In this document: in pieces, positions 23,901 through 32,348 of the stretch
Layout: each line of letters opens with the position of its first letter
How positions within the stretch are numbered: position 1 is the stretch's first letter
Assembly (NCBI GenBank): GCA_944372665.1
Contig: CALVZV010000007.1
Location: 1 to 42,400, forward strand
Direction of reading: 5' to 3'
Length of the DNA: 42,400 bases
From: an uncultured Clostridia bacterium
Lineage (GTDB): Bacteria; Bacillota; Clostridia; Christensenellales; DTU072
Program-made: the position numbers and the translations under genes
Notes under the pieces: model-generated
Told to the model about the DNA's origin: nothing
The model's input: the letters and a program-made list of their open reading frames with translations, nothing else
The model's database searches: none

Positions 23901-24239
23901 GAAATATTTTTTGCAGATGTTGGAACAGATCGAATCGATCGTGCCGATATCGGCTATCGCCAGCGCTCTGAGCTCCGCCTTGAAGACGGGGTTGCCCGTT
24001 TTGCGCAGCAGATCCTTGAGCTCCGTTTCTATTTTTTCCTTCATGTCCTCCGCCGCAGCGCGCGTGAACGTCACGACCACCAGACGGGAAAGCGAACCGC
24101 CGCGGGCAAGGTATCTTTTTATCTTTTCGACCATGACGGTCGTTTTGCCCGAACCCGCGGACGCGGATACCAGCATGTTCGCCCCCGTAAATTCCAGGGC
24201 TTTGTCCTGTCCGCTTCTTTTCCAGTCCAGATCGGGCAT
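20913..24239 (-). CDS. addA: ATP-dependent helicase/nuclease subunit AddA
   Basis: Subunit of the AddAB enzyme that resects double-strand breaks for RecA loading; functional counterpart of RecBCD. It supplies the UvrD-type 3'-5' helicase and one nuclease site. Walker A AGSGKT at residues 28-33, motif Ia TFTRAAAEDM, Walker B VFFDEYQDVNPLQ near 382, GDVKQSIYRFR (motif III/IV), VMTMHRSKGLEFP (motif V) and YVALTRARYRL (motif VI) are intact, and the C-terminal nuclease core ILVDYKVSG is near 1055. At 1108 residues it is somewhat shorter than the Bacillus protein (about 1230). The start has GGGGGAG upstream within the end of addB, and the gap to addB is four bases, so translation is coupled. A Chi-like site cannot be predicted. 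Confidence 0.96.
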   Translation of the reverse strand: MPDLDWKRSGQDKALEFTGANMLVSASAGSGKTTVMVEKIKRYLARGGSLSRLVVVTFTRAAAEDMKEKIETELKDLLRKTGNPVFKAELRALAIADIGTIDSICSNICKKYFEDTGGSPSFRMLEKDESAALMREACDEILEEKLSEGDEAFEKFLSYCSPTETAEGFFGMVEGVFRYLDTRSDPEEFFERTRKIAESDFDLNPAVQYLINVSRDKLSAFMKDYDYFASLAAEAPPARAGKLIKTLVEMRADIAAILSSKDVKGFYEAAAAASEYVKPRSHASYSGEAAEAFVGVAEFIDEGNKAIKEAKSRFSDYESDKKTEKAAMAWAEAVTDSVKRVSVRYSELKAAENAFDFSDVERQALEILSHNGRAKEYKANKDYVFFDEYQDVNPLQDAIIGLISDGNLFMVGDVKQSIYRFRHSEPELFLKRYREYGAGAGGSNVPLNMNFRSSQPILDFADRIFSKIMTPAFGGVDYSGSARFNEAGIKTVTSGFEPVRAVFFPKPEPDVYEFGEVYSVSGAPAAKPVRDVEAEYVADDIIRSVAGDFIPVKGGGERKMRYSDIAVLARDGATAKRFMREFALRGIPFDADVPGQLFDRSDIDKLTAFLRIIDNPYQDFALAAAMLSEGGGFTESELMELSDSGTGEYFYERIYSAVPTGKTGEKLKEFNLAVARFRKLAPLTDVVSLIETIAAERGFLTAMASDPKRLSAYNSYLKFISARECSSCITSFLKWRAGEDAVPEPGGTGTGVSVMTMHRSKGLEFPSVYVVGAGNEIRFRMSYAAVAADSEFGLGLKAYEEESRRSVKSKTRLAIEVRNAFEEKQEEARLAYVALTRARYRLRVTGMLAAKEKIPRAPENASSLKEWINMAAAEDEVLAAKVGIGEAPPERESFAGGAQTDAGVGDISFFSYPHEAATLVANKYTVTALNAAAADYREESDDGYTPVLGASDAETGNAYHRIMEKLDFTRRGADEIRAQLKEMEAEGIDTEGADAEALAETLKLELFAYAAANRTLREQPFVYYAPARKVTGADTDEKVLVQGVIDMVVFGKETILVDYKVSGASFETLRKRYAGQLELYAEALYEATGKYPDRKLIVVVNRARVLEI

Positions 24240-24243
24240 ATCT

Positions 24244-27200
24244 CTACTCCCCCTTCTCCGCGCCGCGTCTGAAAGGCGCCGCGTCTTTCGACCACGCGCG
24301 TTCGTATTCCCTGCGCCCGGCGCACACTTCGGCGTAAACGCAGGAGTCGCAGCCCTTTTCCAGCGGCTTCCTGCCCGCTTCGCCGCGGTATATATCCTCT
24401 AGCGCGCCTGCGGAGACCGCCAGCGCGTAATCTAAAGTCTGAGAAATCTGCGCCGCGCTGAGCGCGCTTGCCGAAGCTGCCGCCGAAAGCGAACCGTCCG
24501 CAGCGGTTTTGAGCCTGACGGGCAGAAATCCCTCGCCCGAAGAAGCGGCGTCCGAATCGAATTCCTCTATAGCGCCGACGTCGCCCAGCATGAATCCGCG
24601 GTAGGAAAAATCCTTGCCCGAAGCGGTGTACCCGTCCTTTAAGGGCACGTAAAACGCTCCCGACGGTTCGCGTCCGAAGGCGTTTGCCGCCGCTTTCAGA
24701 TAGACGGCGAGCTGCAGCTTCTTCCCGAAATAAATCTCCGCCGGGGAGCAGCCTGCCGCGCCCGTTTTGTAGTCGAATACGGCGACCCTGGCGTCGTTTA
24801 CGTCCACGCGGTCTATCTTGCCGACCATCTCGACGTCCCCGAAAGAGGCGCCTATCTTTATCGGCGCCGCGCCGCCCGCGCCGAACTGCAGTTCCGTTTC
24901 GACGGGTTCGTAATTGCCTTTTAACACGTTGTCGGTCAGTTTACCCAACAAAAACACCAGCGACTTTTCGAGGCTTTTAAGCGTCGCCACGGAAGCGCCC
25001 GCGCTCCCGAAGCGCGCGCCGGCAAGTATCTCCTCTGCGGCTATTTCCGCCGCCGCGGCGTCCAGCGTCGGGCGAGGAGTCGAATGTACCCTTCCTTTGA
25101 ACCTGTTGAAATACCTTTCGGCAACGCGGTGCGTAATAAGCCCTACGTCCACGGGGCGCAGCTTGCCCTCCTCGCGCTCTTTAAGCCTCAGCGCGTATCT
25201 GAGATAGTGCGCGTAAGGGCAACGGAAAAAGGTTTCGATGCGGCTGACCGACGTAAACATCCTTTCCGACTTTTTGAGCATCCCCGCGACCTTTTCGCCG
25301 CCCTGCGGCTGTTTTGCCAGCGCGGCAACGTCTTTGCCAAGCGCCTTTTCTATGGCCGCAAGCGCACTTTTAGGCAACACGTTTTTGTACATAAGGTATC
25401 CGAAAACCGCATTTTCCGGCGTGACGACAAAGTCCTCCAGGCTTTTTGCGTCCTTTATCGCCGCGGGAGAGAACCTGTCTGACAGCCTGATCACGGGCTT
25501 ATTCAGCCTTTCGGATATCTCGCTTATCACGCCGGAGGGCTTGTTTATCCCTGAAGAATACGACATCGGATAGCCGATATAGAGAGTGTCGGTCTTTGTC
25601 AAAAGATCGCGTATCGCGAACTGTTCTTCGCGCATCGAGTCGTAAGGCGTGGGATACAGCCTGACGCCGGCGTCCTCCAGCCTCGAAGAATCCGCAGCCG
25701 AGATTATCGAAAGAAAATCGTGCTTTAACGGAAATATATCCTGGGTGGCGTTCAGTATAAATAACGCGCGCGTTCTATATATATATCCCGTACGCGGTTT
25801 GCCGACGAACACAGAGTCCGATGCGCGCGGGATAAGCGCGAGTTCCTCCGCGCCCACAGCGGCTTCGAAACTTTGTTTAAAGCCCTCCGTGGTCTCGTCC
25901 TCCTCCCCTGCCAGGCGCACGTATTCGTCCAACAGCTCCAGAATCTTTATGCCGGCGCGCCTGTTGGATATCGCCGAATTTTCGTCCGCGCCTTCCAGGC
26001 ACGCCTCCAGACGATCTTCGTATTCCGCTCCCGAGACCATCGCCTCCGCCGCCAGCGCGTAACTAGCGGCTTTCGCGCTCTTTTCGGCAAACGGCTTCGC
26101 AAGCGCCGTCAGCGCCCTGCGCAGTTTCTCGAACGGAGCGCCCTCGCCCGTGAACGGTTCGCCGAACGCGCCGAAATCCTTGTTGGTCGCCAAAACGTAG
26201 TTTTCGAAAAGGAATTTCTCCCTTTCGTCCCAGGCGAACAGCGGATTTTTCAGCACCCTGAAAACCTTGTCTCGGCGCATGTTGAAAACCGCCATGTCCG
26301 CGATAGCCGAAATGTATTTTGCGGGCAGCGTGTCCTTGAGGGGGTATCTGAGATCTATAAAATGAGGGATACGGTATCTGGTAAACACTTCGTCCAGCTG
26401 CTTGGCGTGCTCCGGAGCGGCGTCTATGACCGCGATATCCTTATAGCGGTACCCCTCGCGTCTGACCAGCCGCGCTATTTCCCGCGCGACGGCGTTGTAT
26501 TCTTCGAATATGTCGGATTCGTAAAAAAGAGTTACGGCGCCGCGCTCGTCCCTGACTTTTCTGCCCGACCCCGAAAATATCGTCCGGGAAAGCGTATAAA
26601 ACGGTTCTGCCGTCTTTTCTCGAACGTGTACCGGCTTTGCCGTTTTTACGCCCAGTTCCGCAGCGGCGCCGACAAGGCGCGCGGCAAAATCATCGGGGAT
26701 CAGCTCGGCGTTGTCCTCTCCGTAAGCGCGTACAAGCCCTACCGTGACGTTGCCTGCGGCGGCAAGCTCGGTCAGAATTTTTATCTGTATGCCGGACAGG
26801 GAATCGAACCCGAACGCAAACACCTTGGCGCCCTTAAGGCGCGGATTGGAGGGTATCTCCGCCGCAAAACGCTCCGCGCGCATCGTGCCGTCACAGCCCG
26901 CTTTTTTGAGTTCCTCCAGATATCCGCGGTAAAGCGTCACCAGATCGCGGTTTTTCCTGCGTGTGGCGCCGTCGGGAAGCTCGCCGATCGCCTGCTCCAG
27001 CCTCTCCGGCGTGACGCCGTTCATCCTTATGGAGGTTATCGCGGCGAATATCTCGCCCGCGAACCCGGGAGCGCGCGCCGCACGCGCGTAATGCACAAGC
27101 TGTTTCCGACAGGCGTTGACGACCTTCTTCATCAGCAGAACGCCGCCCTCCTTAGTCAGCACGCTCATGCCCGTCTCGCGCTTTGCCAGTCGCATTATAC

Positions 27201-27378
27201 CCGTAACCTCTATATCCAGCGTCGCGTTCAGCCCGGTATATTCCATCACGAGTTTCTCGACGCCCAGCGTATGCGAGTCGGGAACCAGCACTATCCTGCG
27301 TCCCGATTCCCCGGCAAGCTCTTTAAGCACCGCGCGCGCCGCGCCGTTCATCGTATCCGAAAAAACGATCTTCAGCAT
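24244..27378 (-). CDS. addB: ATP-dependent nuclease subunit AddB
   Basis: Second AddAB subunit, with an inactivated helicase-like N-terminal half and a 5'-strand nuclease stabilised by a 4Fe-4S cluster. Seen: the nuclease core VAVFDYKTG near residue 866, the first cluster cysteine in FFRCPYAHYL near 718, and the other three in CDSCVYAEVC (C-x2-C-x5-C) near 1011-1021, the same arrangement as in Bacillus AddB. At 1044 residues it is shorter than that protein (about 1166). The N-terminus (KIVFSDTMNGAARAVLKEL) has no GxGKT, so the Walker A present in Bacillus AddB is absent. The ATG directly follows the TAG of the DUF6273 lipoprotein gene; AGGAAGG lies upstream. Confidence 0.94.
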   Translation of the reverse strand: MLKIVFSDTMNGAARAVLKELAGESGRRIVLVPDSHTLGVEKLVMEYTGLNATLDIEVTGIMRLAKRETGMSVLTKEGGVLLMKKVVNACRKQLVHYARAARAPGFAGEIFAAITSIRMNGVTPERLEQAIGELPDGATRRKNRDLVTLYRGYLEELKKAGCDGTMRAERFAAEIPSNPRLKGAKVFAFGFDSLSGIQIKILTELAAAGNVTVGLVRAYGEDNAELIPDDFAARLVGAAAELGVKTAKPVHVREKTAEPFYTLSRTIFSGSGRKVRDERGAVTLFYESDIFEEYNAVAREIARLVRREGYRYKDIAVIDAAPEHAKQLDEVFTRYRIPHFIDLRYPLKDTLPAKYISAIADMAVFNMRRDKVFRVLKNPLFAWDEREKFLFENYVLATNKDFGAFGEPFTGEGAPFEKLRRALTALAKPFAEKSAKAASYALAAEAMVSGAEYEDRLEACLEGADENSAISNRRAGIKILELLDEYVRLAGEEDETTEGFKQSFEAAVGAEELALIPRASDSVFVGKPRTGYIYRTRALFILNATQDIFPLKHDFLSIISAADSSRLEDAGVRLYPTPYDSMREEQFAIRDLLTKTDTLYIGYPMSYSSGINKPSGVISEISERLNKPVIRLSDRFSPAAIKDAKSLEDFVVTPENAVFGYLMYKNVLPKSALAAIEKALGKDVAALAKQPQGGEKVAGMLKKSERMFTSVSRIETFFRCPYAHYLRYALRLKEREEGKLRPVDVGLITHRVAERYFNRFKGRVHSTPRPTLDAAAAEIAAEEILAGARFGSAGASVATLKSLEKSLVFLLGKLTDNVLKGNYEPVETELQFGAGGAAPIKIGASFGDVEMVGKIDRVDVNDARVAVFDYKTGAAGCSPAEIYFGKKLQLAVYLKAAANAFGREPSGAFYVPLKDGYTASGKDFSYRGFMLGDVGAIEEFDSDAASSGEGFLPVRLKTAADGSLSAAASASALSAAQISQTLDYALAVSAGALEDIYRGEAGRKPLEKGCDSCVYAEVCAGRREYERAWSKDAAPFRRGAEKGE

Positions 27379-28311
27379 CTACGCCGCCTTCCTGAAATAC
27401 GCCAGCGGCCTGACGCCGTTGGATTCGGTAACCGTCACGGGTCGCTCGTCGGCAAAAACGCCGCCCGCGCCCACGATGCGCGCTTCGGCCTTGTATGCGC
27501 CCGCGTCCCTGAGCCACCACGGCGAAAAATATCCCGATTCGGCAGTCAGCACGCGTTCTCCGCGCGCAAGCATATAATCGGTTGGTCTGACCGCGCGGAC
27601 CATGCCCTTAAATTCGCCGTCGTCCGGGAGCGCAAGCCCCAGCCCGTATATCTCTTGAACGGACATCAGCGTAAACGACGTTACGTATCCGGCCTCCGCC
27701 TCGGAGAAAATCTCCCCGAAAAATTCGCCGTTCAGCCATTCGCAAAGCGCGGAAGCGTAATAGTCATTAGCTTCTTTTCCGTTGTTGAGGAGCCCGCTTG
27801 TCGTGGAAAAGGAGCCTGCTTCGTTGAAAACGGAGTATTCTATGACTTCGGTCGCAACGGCATAATAGCCCGTTTCGTCCTCGGAAAGCACCTGCCATTT
27901 CAGCGGTTTCCTTTCAAAAAAGAGCGTTTCGCCCTCGACCGTGATCCTGCCGCAGCCGAGTTTTTTCCCTGCACCGGCCTCGGGCACGGTGGCCGAAGCG
28001 TATTCTTTTTGCCCGTAAACGTAAACGCCGCCGCCGCTTAATATTCCGTCCGCGACCAGGTTCGACAGCACGCCGTTCATGTCGTCGCCCGCATACGCCG
28101 TAAAATAACTGCCCGCCTCGATATAGGCGGTACCGTTCTCGACGGTGACGGAGTACGGCGCTTTTTCCCCGTCCGCAGAATCATCCCCCGCGTTGCCGTC
28201 GTCGGCGGGCGGAGCGCTGCCGCCGTCGGGCGGCGCGTCTTTTACGCACGCCGCAAGCGTCAGCGTAAGCGCCGTCAGCAGTATCAAGATCAGCGCAAGC
28301 TTTTTTCTCAT
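27379..28311 (-). CDS. DUF6273-type lipoprotein upstream of addBA
   Basis: 310 residues from the chosen start. A signal peptide ends in LTLAAC (Cys22), a good lipobox, followed by a Pro/Gly/Asp-rich linker (APPDGGSAPPADDGNAGDD) and a globular domain. The domain has DUF6273 traits: LKWQVLSEDETGYYAVA, a YYASALCEWLNGEFFGEIFS helix, FTLMSVQEIYG, AVRPTDYMLARG and a closing GVRPLAYF. These are secreted proteins of unknown function common in Clostridia. I reject the longer reading from 28377 because those 22 residues precede the signal peptide. No Shine-Dalgarno is present; TATAAT ends seven bases before the ATG, suggesting a leaderless mRNA. Its stop touches the addB ATG, so a surface lipoprotein and a recombination enzyme appear to share a transcript, which is odd. 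Confidence 0.75.
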   Translation of the reverse strand: MRKKLALILILLTALTLTLAACVKDAPPDGGSAPPADDGNAGDDSADGEKAPYSVTVENGTAYIEAGSYFTAYAGDDMNGVLSNLVADGILSGGGVYVYGQKEYASATVPEAGAGKKLGCGRITVEGETLFFERKPLKWQVLSEDETGYYAVATEVIEYSVFNEAGSFSTTSGLLNNGKEANDYYASALCEWLNGEFFGEIFSEAEAGYVTSFTLMSVQEIYGLGLALPDDGEFKGMVRAVRPTDYMLARGERVLTAESGYFSPWWLRDAGAYKAEARIVGAGGVFADERPVTVTESNGVRPLAYFRKAA

Positions 28312-28318
28312 ACAAAAT

Positions 28319-28347
28319 ATTATACTATATAATGCGTCTGCGGGCAA
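28319..28347 (-). promoter_or_regulatory. promoter placed for a leaderless lipoprotein-addBA mRNA
   Basis: Minus strand TTGCCC (28342-28347), 17-base spacer, perfect TATAAT (28319-28324), then seven bases to the ATG. Confidence 0.55.
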
Positions 28348-28377
28348 GGCGGAATGCGTTTTCTTCGTTTGAAGCAT

Positions 28378-28407
28378 AAAAAAAAGGCAAGGCGTTGTGC
28401 GCCTTGC
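28378..28407 (-). terminator. terminator after the small membrane protein gene
   Basis: Minus strand GGCAAGGCG, loop CACAA, CGCCTTGCC, then a run of T. Very strong. Confidence 0.9.
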
Positions 28408-28422
28408 CCGTAATAATTACTG

Positions 28423-28887
28423 TCAGAAGCCCGTCACCGCGGCGATAATGCCCCTTATCTTGCCCTGAATCACCGTCTTGCCGAAACGGATCGTCTTTAT
28501 CTCCTTGCCTTCTTTGCGCAGGCTCTCCGCCCTGTCGGCGTTGAACACCTCCGCCACCTTGGCAAGCTCCTCGTAAAACTCGGCAATGACCTTCTCCTGG
28601 GTCTCCTTGCACTTCTTGGCGTCGTCGGTGTCGTCGAAATACCATATCGACACTATATCGCCGTCGTTTGCGGCTTCTACCTGACCCTTGAGGTCGTACC
28701 CCAAGACAACGGACACGGTTTCGCATTCGGCGTCGGTTGCGACCTCCACGGTGTAATCGGCTTTTTCGAGGTGCTTGGCGGCGTTTTCCTCGTTGATAAG
28801 AGTGGGGATCCCCCAGAAATACATCAACACTGCCGCTATCGCTATAATGACGACAAGGGATATTATTGTTTTAAATAAGCATTTCAT
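28423..28887 (-). CDS. small membrane-anchored protein of unknown function
   Basis: 154 residues from the ATG at 28887, chosen because GGAGG lies eight bases before it; the frame extends 17 codons further up without support. One N-terminal helix (about residues 5-26) is followed by a soluble alpha/beta domain of about 125 residues with VSVVLGYDLKGQVEAAND, SIWYFDDTDDAKKCKETQ and KTVIQGKIRGIIAAVTGF. I do not recognise the family. The single Cys in the helix (position 3) does not form a lipobox. It ends in a strong terminator. Upstream, a perfect 16-base palindrome overlaps a possible -35, so its expression may be regulated, but the promoter itself is poorly defined. Confidence 0.65.
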   Translation of the reverse strand: MKCLFKTIISLVVIIAIAAVLMYFWGIPTLINEENAAKHLEKADYTVEVATDAECETVSVVLGYDLKGQVEAANDGDIVSIWYFDDTDDAKKCKETQEKVIAEFYEELAKVAEVFNADRAESLRKEGKEIKTIRFGKTVIQGKIRGIIAAVTGF

Positions 28888-28956
28888 TCCCGTTCCCTCC
28901 GGTCCTGCGACCTGTTTTTTATATTTTAAAGATAACATAGCCCGGGCTGCCTTGGC

Positions 28957-28972
28957 AAGGAAAATTTTCCTT
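28957..28972. promoter_or_regulatory. 16-base perfect palindrome upstream of the small membrane protein gene
   Basis: AAGGAAAATTTTCCTT reads the same on both strands and lies between the PFL stop and the next start codon. TTGCCA, a possible -35 on the minus strand (28953-28958), overlaps its edge. It may be an operator or the stem of a weak transcript end; no T-run follows. Confidence 0.35.
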
Positions 28973-28988
28973 TCGGCAGATACGGACG

Positions 28989-30347
28989 TCAGTTTTTGTT
29001 GGCGTGCACGGGTGCGGCGATCCTGCCTCCGCGCGAAATCATCCGGAGCGGACTAAGCGCATTCAGCTTCATTATCGGCGCGAAGCCCAACAGACCGCCG
29101 AAACGGGCGACGTCGCCGACGCCCTTTCCGTATACCGGTATCAGCCTGACGGCAGTAGTCTTGTTGTTAGCCACGCCGATAGCCGCTTCGTCGGCTATGA
29201 CGGCGGAAATCACCTCTTCGGGCGTGTCTCCGGGCACGGCTATCATGTCCAGTCCCACGCTGCACACCGCGGTCATCGCCTCCAGCTTTTCCACCGAAAG
29301 CGCTCCCGAAGAAGCCCCCGCTATCATACCCGCGTCCTCGGAAACTGGTATAAACGCGCCCGAAAGTCCGCCTACGTGCTGAGAAGCCATGATACCGCCC
29401 TTTTTCACGGCGTCGTTAAGCATCATCAGCGCGGCGGTGGTGCCGTGCGCGCCCACCTGTTCAAGACCTATCTCCTCAAGTATAGCCGCCACCGAATCGC
29501 CTACCGCCGGCGTGGGCGCAAGCGAAAGATCGACTATGCCGAAAGAGGCTCCAAGCATCTCGGCGGCTTTTTTTGCGACGAGCTGTCCCACTCTGGTTAT
29601 TTTGAACGCCGTCCTTTTTATCGTTTCGCCGACGTCGGAAAGATCTCCGTCGGGTATGCTCTCCAGCGCCGTCTTGACCACGCCGGGTCCGGAAACGCCG
29701 ACGTTGACGACCATATCGGCTTCTCCCGCGCCGTGGAACGCGCCCGCCATGAACGGGTTGTCCTCGACGGCGTTGGCGAACGCCACGAACTTCGCGGCGC
29801 CGATACCGTCGCGGTCGCGCGTCAGATACGCAGCCTCTTTTATAAGACGCCCCGCACGCCTGACGGCGTCCATGTTGATACCTGCGCGCGTGGAAGCGAC
29901 GTTAAGGGAAGAGCAAACCTTTCCCGTGGTCGCGAGAGCCTCGGGAACGGTGTCCATGAAAGCATTTTCGCTTGCGGAAGCTCCCTTCTGAACAAGCGCC
30001 GTGTATCCGCCGATAAAGTCTATGCCTATGCTGTCGGCGGCGCGGTCCATTGCGCGCGCGATTTCCAGATAACCGCCGGAAGAGGCTCCCACAATGCTGA
30101 CGGGGGTTACCGAAACGCGTTTGTTCACGATCGGTATGCCGTACATCGCCGCTATCTCGTCCGCGACCGGCACCAGCCTGCCGGCGCCGGAGCAGATCTT
30201 GTCGTACACCTTCGTCGCGGTCCTTTCGGGCGAATCGGTTATGCAGTCGGTCAGGCTTATGCCCATCGTCACCGTCCTGATGTCCAGGTGGTGATCCGAT
30301 ATCATTTTGATGGTTTCGAGTATCTCGCTGCGGTTAAGCATTTTCAT
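28989..30347 (-). CDS. PFL-family (UPF0210, DUF711) protein
   Basis: 452 residues, the exact family length. The family is structurally related to glycyl-radical pyruvate formate-lyase barrels but lacks a demonstrated reaction. Seen: [26 protein letters not shown] at the N-terminus (part: [14 protein letters not shown]), [57 protein letters not shown] and [19 protein letters not shown], all family-typical. The start at 30347 is chosen because its ATG overlaps the stop of the ACT gene (TAATG); the longer frame runs back into that gene. The ACT partner (UPF0237) is nearly always its neighbour, suggesting an amino-acid-sensing module, but the function is not known. No clear terminator follows. 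Confidence 0.9.
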   Translation of the reverse strand: MKMLNRSEILETIKMISDHHLDIRTVTMGISLTDCITDSPERTATKVYDKICSGAGRLVPVADEIAAMYGIPIVNKRVSVTPVSIVGASSGGYLEIARAMDRAADSIGIDFIGGYTALVQKGASASENAFMDTVPEALATTGKVCSSLNVASTRAGINMDAVRRAGRLIKEAAYLTRDRDGIGAAKFVAFANAVEDNPFMAGAFHGAGEADMVVNVGVSGPGVVKTALESIPDGDLSDVGETIKRTAFKITRVGQLVAKKAAEMLGASFGIVDLSLAPTPAVGDSVAAILEEIGLEQVGAHGTTAALMMLNDAVKKGGIMASQHVGGLSGAFIPVSEDAGMIAGASSGALSVEKLEAMTAVCSVGLDMIAVPGDTPEEVISAVIADEAAIGVANNKTTAVRLIPVYGKGVGDVARFGGLLGFAPIMKLNALSPLRMISRGGRIAAPVHANKN

Positions 30348-30616
30348 TATATTTTGTGCATCGCGTTGAATATGTCGGCGTGCCTTAACGAAATTTCCAC
30401 TCCCAGGTCGGAAGCGCATTTCTCCAGGGCGGCTTTGAGCTTGCCGAATTCGGCTTTTGCCCCGGCAAGGTCCACCGCCATGACCATGGTGAACGTGCCC
30501 TGCATTATCGTCTGGCTGATGTCCTCGATATTTACGCCGTTGTCGGCAAGCAGCGTGCTGACTGCGGCGATGATACCCACCTTGTCCGTTCCTATTACCG
30601 TCAGAAAGGCTTTCAC
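30347..30616 (-). CDS. ACT-domain regulatory protein (UPF0237)
   Basis: 89 residues forming a single ACT domain: [20 protein letters not shown] begins the first strand and helix, with the ligand-loop GTDKVGI, followed by [25 protein letters not shown] and a C-terminal helix ending [15 protein letters not shown] domains bind amino acids as dimers. The start is the GTG at 30616, with AAAGGAG eight bases upstream; a longer reading to 30853 would be antisense-like extension into the phosphoglucomutase gene and is rejected. It overlaps the end of the phosphoglucomutase gene by four bases (GTGA) and the start of the PFL gene by one, so three genes are tightly coupled. The regulated process and effector are unknown. 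Confidence 0.92.
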   Translation of the reverse strand: MKAFLTVIGTDKVGIIAAVSTLLADNGVNIEDISQTIMQGTFTMVMAVDLAGAKAEFGKLKAALEKCASDLGVEISLRHADIFNAMHKI

Positions 30617-32325
30617 TTTAAAAGCTCCTTTGCCGCCGCCATGATCGTATCGGCTTTGGCTTTGGCGGCGCTTTCGCTCGAGTCGAACACGAGTACGTAT
30701 ATTTTCAGCTTCGGCTCGGTGCCGCTGGGACGGAACACCGCGAACTGTTCGTCGCGGAGCGCGTAGTACATTACGTCGGATACGGGCAGTCCCGTGACCC
30801 CTTCCGCGCCGTCGGCAAAATGAGTTCTGCCGCTGAGGTAGTCCTTTACGCACACCACTTTTTCGCCGCCTATCTCTTTTACGGGCGCGGAGCGCAGCTT
30901 TTTCATGACTTCAGCCATATCGCGCATGGCGTCCAGTCCGCCGAACTGTACCGAGGCGTTGCTCTCGACATAATAGCCGAATTCGGAATAAAGCTCCTTG
31001 AGGCGTTTATACACGCTTGACGAACGCGATTCCAGATACAGCATCATTTCCGCAAACAGCACGGCAGCCGCGACGGCGTCCTTGTCTCGCGCATAAGTGC
31101 CCGCCAGCGAGCCGAAGGATTCTTCGAACCCGAAAATATACTCGTAAGCGCCTGTGGCTTCCCACTCTTTTATCTTCTCGCCTATGAATTTGAAGCCCGT
31201 AAGCACGTTAAACACGGTAACGCCGCGTTTTTTGCACAGCCTGTCGGCCAGTGTCGAGGTGACTATCGTCTTGACGACGGCGGCATTGGGCTTCAGCGTG
31301 CCGGTCTCGGCTTTTCTGGTAATGATATAGTCCAGCAAAAGCACGCCTATCTGGTTGCCCGTCAGCGGCACGTATTCGCCGCCCTCCAGCCTTAACGCGA
31401 CGCCCAGTCTGTCGGAATCGGGATCCGTGCCAAGCACTACGTCCGCGCCGATCTTTTTACCCAGCTCTATGCCCATCGAAAGCGTTTCCTTGTTTTCGGG
31501 GTTGGGCACTTTCACCGTCGAAAAATCGGGGTCGGGCGCCATTTGTTCGGCAACTACGTTGGCCTGTATGCCCAGCCTTGCGAACATGGTGGTGACGGGC
31601 ATGTAGCCCGCGCCGTGCACGGGGGTGTAGACGAGTTTGATGTCTGCGCCGCGTTCCGCCACGATCTCGGGCGAAAGGAGTATCTTCTCGATCTCCGCAA
31701 AATACTGCTCGTCGACCTCGGCGCCAATCACTTTTACGCTGCCGAATTCGTCGCCGGACTTGAACCCGATGGGTATATTGTCGCATTCCAGCCCGAAATA
31801 AGGCGTTTTTTCGATAAATTCCACGACTTTTGCCGTGGCTTCGGGCGACATCTGCGCGCCGTCGGGACCGTAGACCTTATAGCCGTTGTATTCCTTGGGA
31901 TTGTGGCTGGCGGTGATCATTATGCCCGCCTCCGCGTTCAGACGCCTGACGGCGAACGAACACACGGGAACGGGTCTGACGTCCTCGAAAAGGTAAACCT
32001 TTATGCCGTTGGCGGCGAGTATCCCTGCGGACGCCGCGGCGAATTCCCTGGAAAAGCGCCTGGTGTCGTAAGCTATGACCACGCCCCTGTCCTTGGCTCC
32101 GTCAAGGCTGAGGATGTAGTCCGCGACGCCTTTTGTGGCGCGTTTTACGGTATATACGTTCATACCGAAAGTGCCCAGCCTTATTATGCCGCGCATACCT
32201 GCCGTGCCGAAACCGAGTTCTCCGCCGAACCTTTCGCGTATCTGGACGGGATCGTCCTTTATCGCCTCAAGTTCGCCTTTCTCCGCTTCGGATACGTTTT
32301 TCAACCATTCTTCGTAAACAGACAT
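30613..32325 (-). CDS. phosphoglucomutase/phosphomannomutase
   Basis: Alpha-D-phosphohexomutase interconverting hexose-6- and hexose-1-phosphate, here most likely glucose. All four active-site blocks are present: the phosphoserine loop [13 protein letters not shown] (Ser140), the metal loop [11 protein letters not shown] (D301, D303, D305), the sugar loop GFEESFG (E401, E402, S403) and the phosphate-binding [13 protein letters not shown] near residue 535. The 570-residue length fits the PgcA-type enzymes of Firmicutes. GGAGGG lies before the ATG. It should feed GalU and, through it, the polysaccharide genes at 4-10 kb. It sits in an operon with DUF92 upstream and ACT-PFL downstream; mannose activity cannot be excluded. 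Confidence 0.95.
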   Translation of the reverse strand: MSVYEEWLKNVSEAEKGELEAIKDDPVQIRERFGGELGFGTAGMRGIIRLGTFGMNVYTVKRATKGVADYILSLDGAKDRGVVIAYDTRRFSREFAAASAGILAANGIKVYLFEDVRPVPVCSFAVRRLNAEAGIMITASHNPKEYNGYKVYGPDGAQMSPEATAKVVEFIEKTPYFGLECDNIPIGFKSGDEFGSVKVIGAEVDEQYFAEIEKILLSPEIVAERGADIKLVYTPVHGAGYMPVTTMFARLGIQANVVAEQMAPDPDFSTVKVPNPENKETLSMGIELGKKIGADVVLGTDPDSDRLGVALRLEGGEYVPLTGNQIGVLLLDYIITRKAETGTLKPNAAVVKTIVTSTLADRLCKKRGVTVFNVLTGFKFIGEKIKEWEATGAYEYIFGFEESFGSLAGTYARDKDAVAAAVLFAEMMLYLESRSSSVYKRLKELYSEFGYYVESNASVQFGGLDAMRDMAEVMKKLRSAPVKEIGGEKVVCVKDYLSGRTHFADGAEGVTGLPVSDVMYYALRDEQFAVFRPSGTEPKLKIYVLVFDSSESAAKAKADTIMAAAKELLK

Positions 32326-32348
32326 ATTGCCGCCCTCCGTTAATCGAA

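Noticed and set aside
25873..28041. 722-codon open frame on the plus strand opposite addB and the DUF6273 gene
   Set aside because: Its translation is rich in Arg, His and Gly without domain motifs, it spans the junction of two well-supported minus-strand genes, and long antisense frames are expected where third positions are G+C rich.
29004..30644. 546-codon plus-strand open frame opposite the PFL and ACT genes
   Set aside because: Both minus-strand genes are conserved families with overlapping stop and start codons; the antisense frame has no motif.
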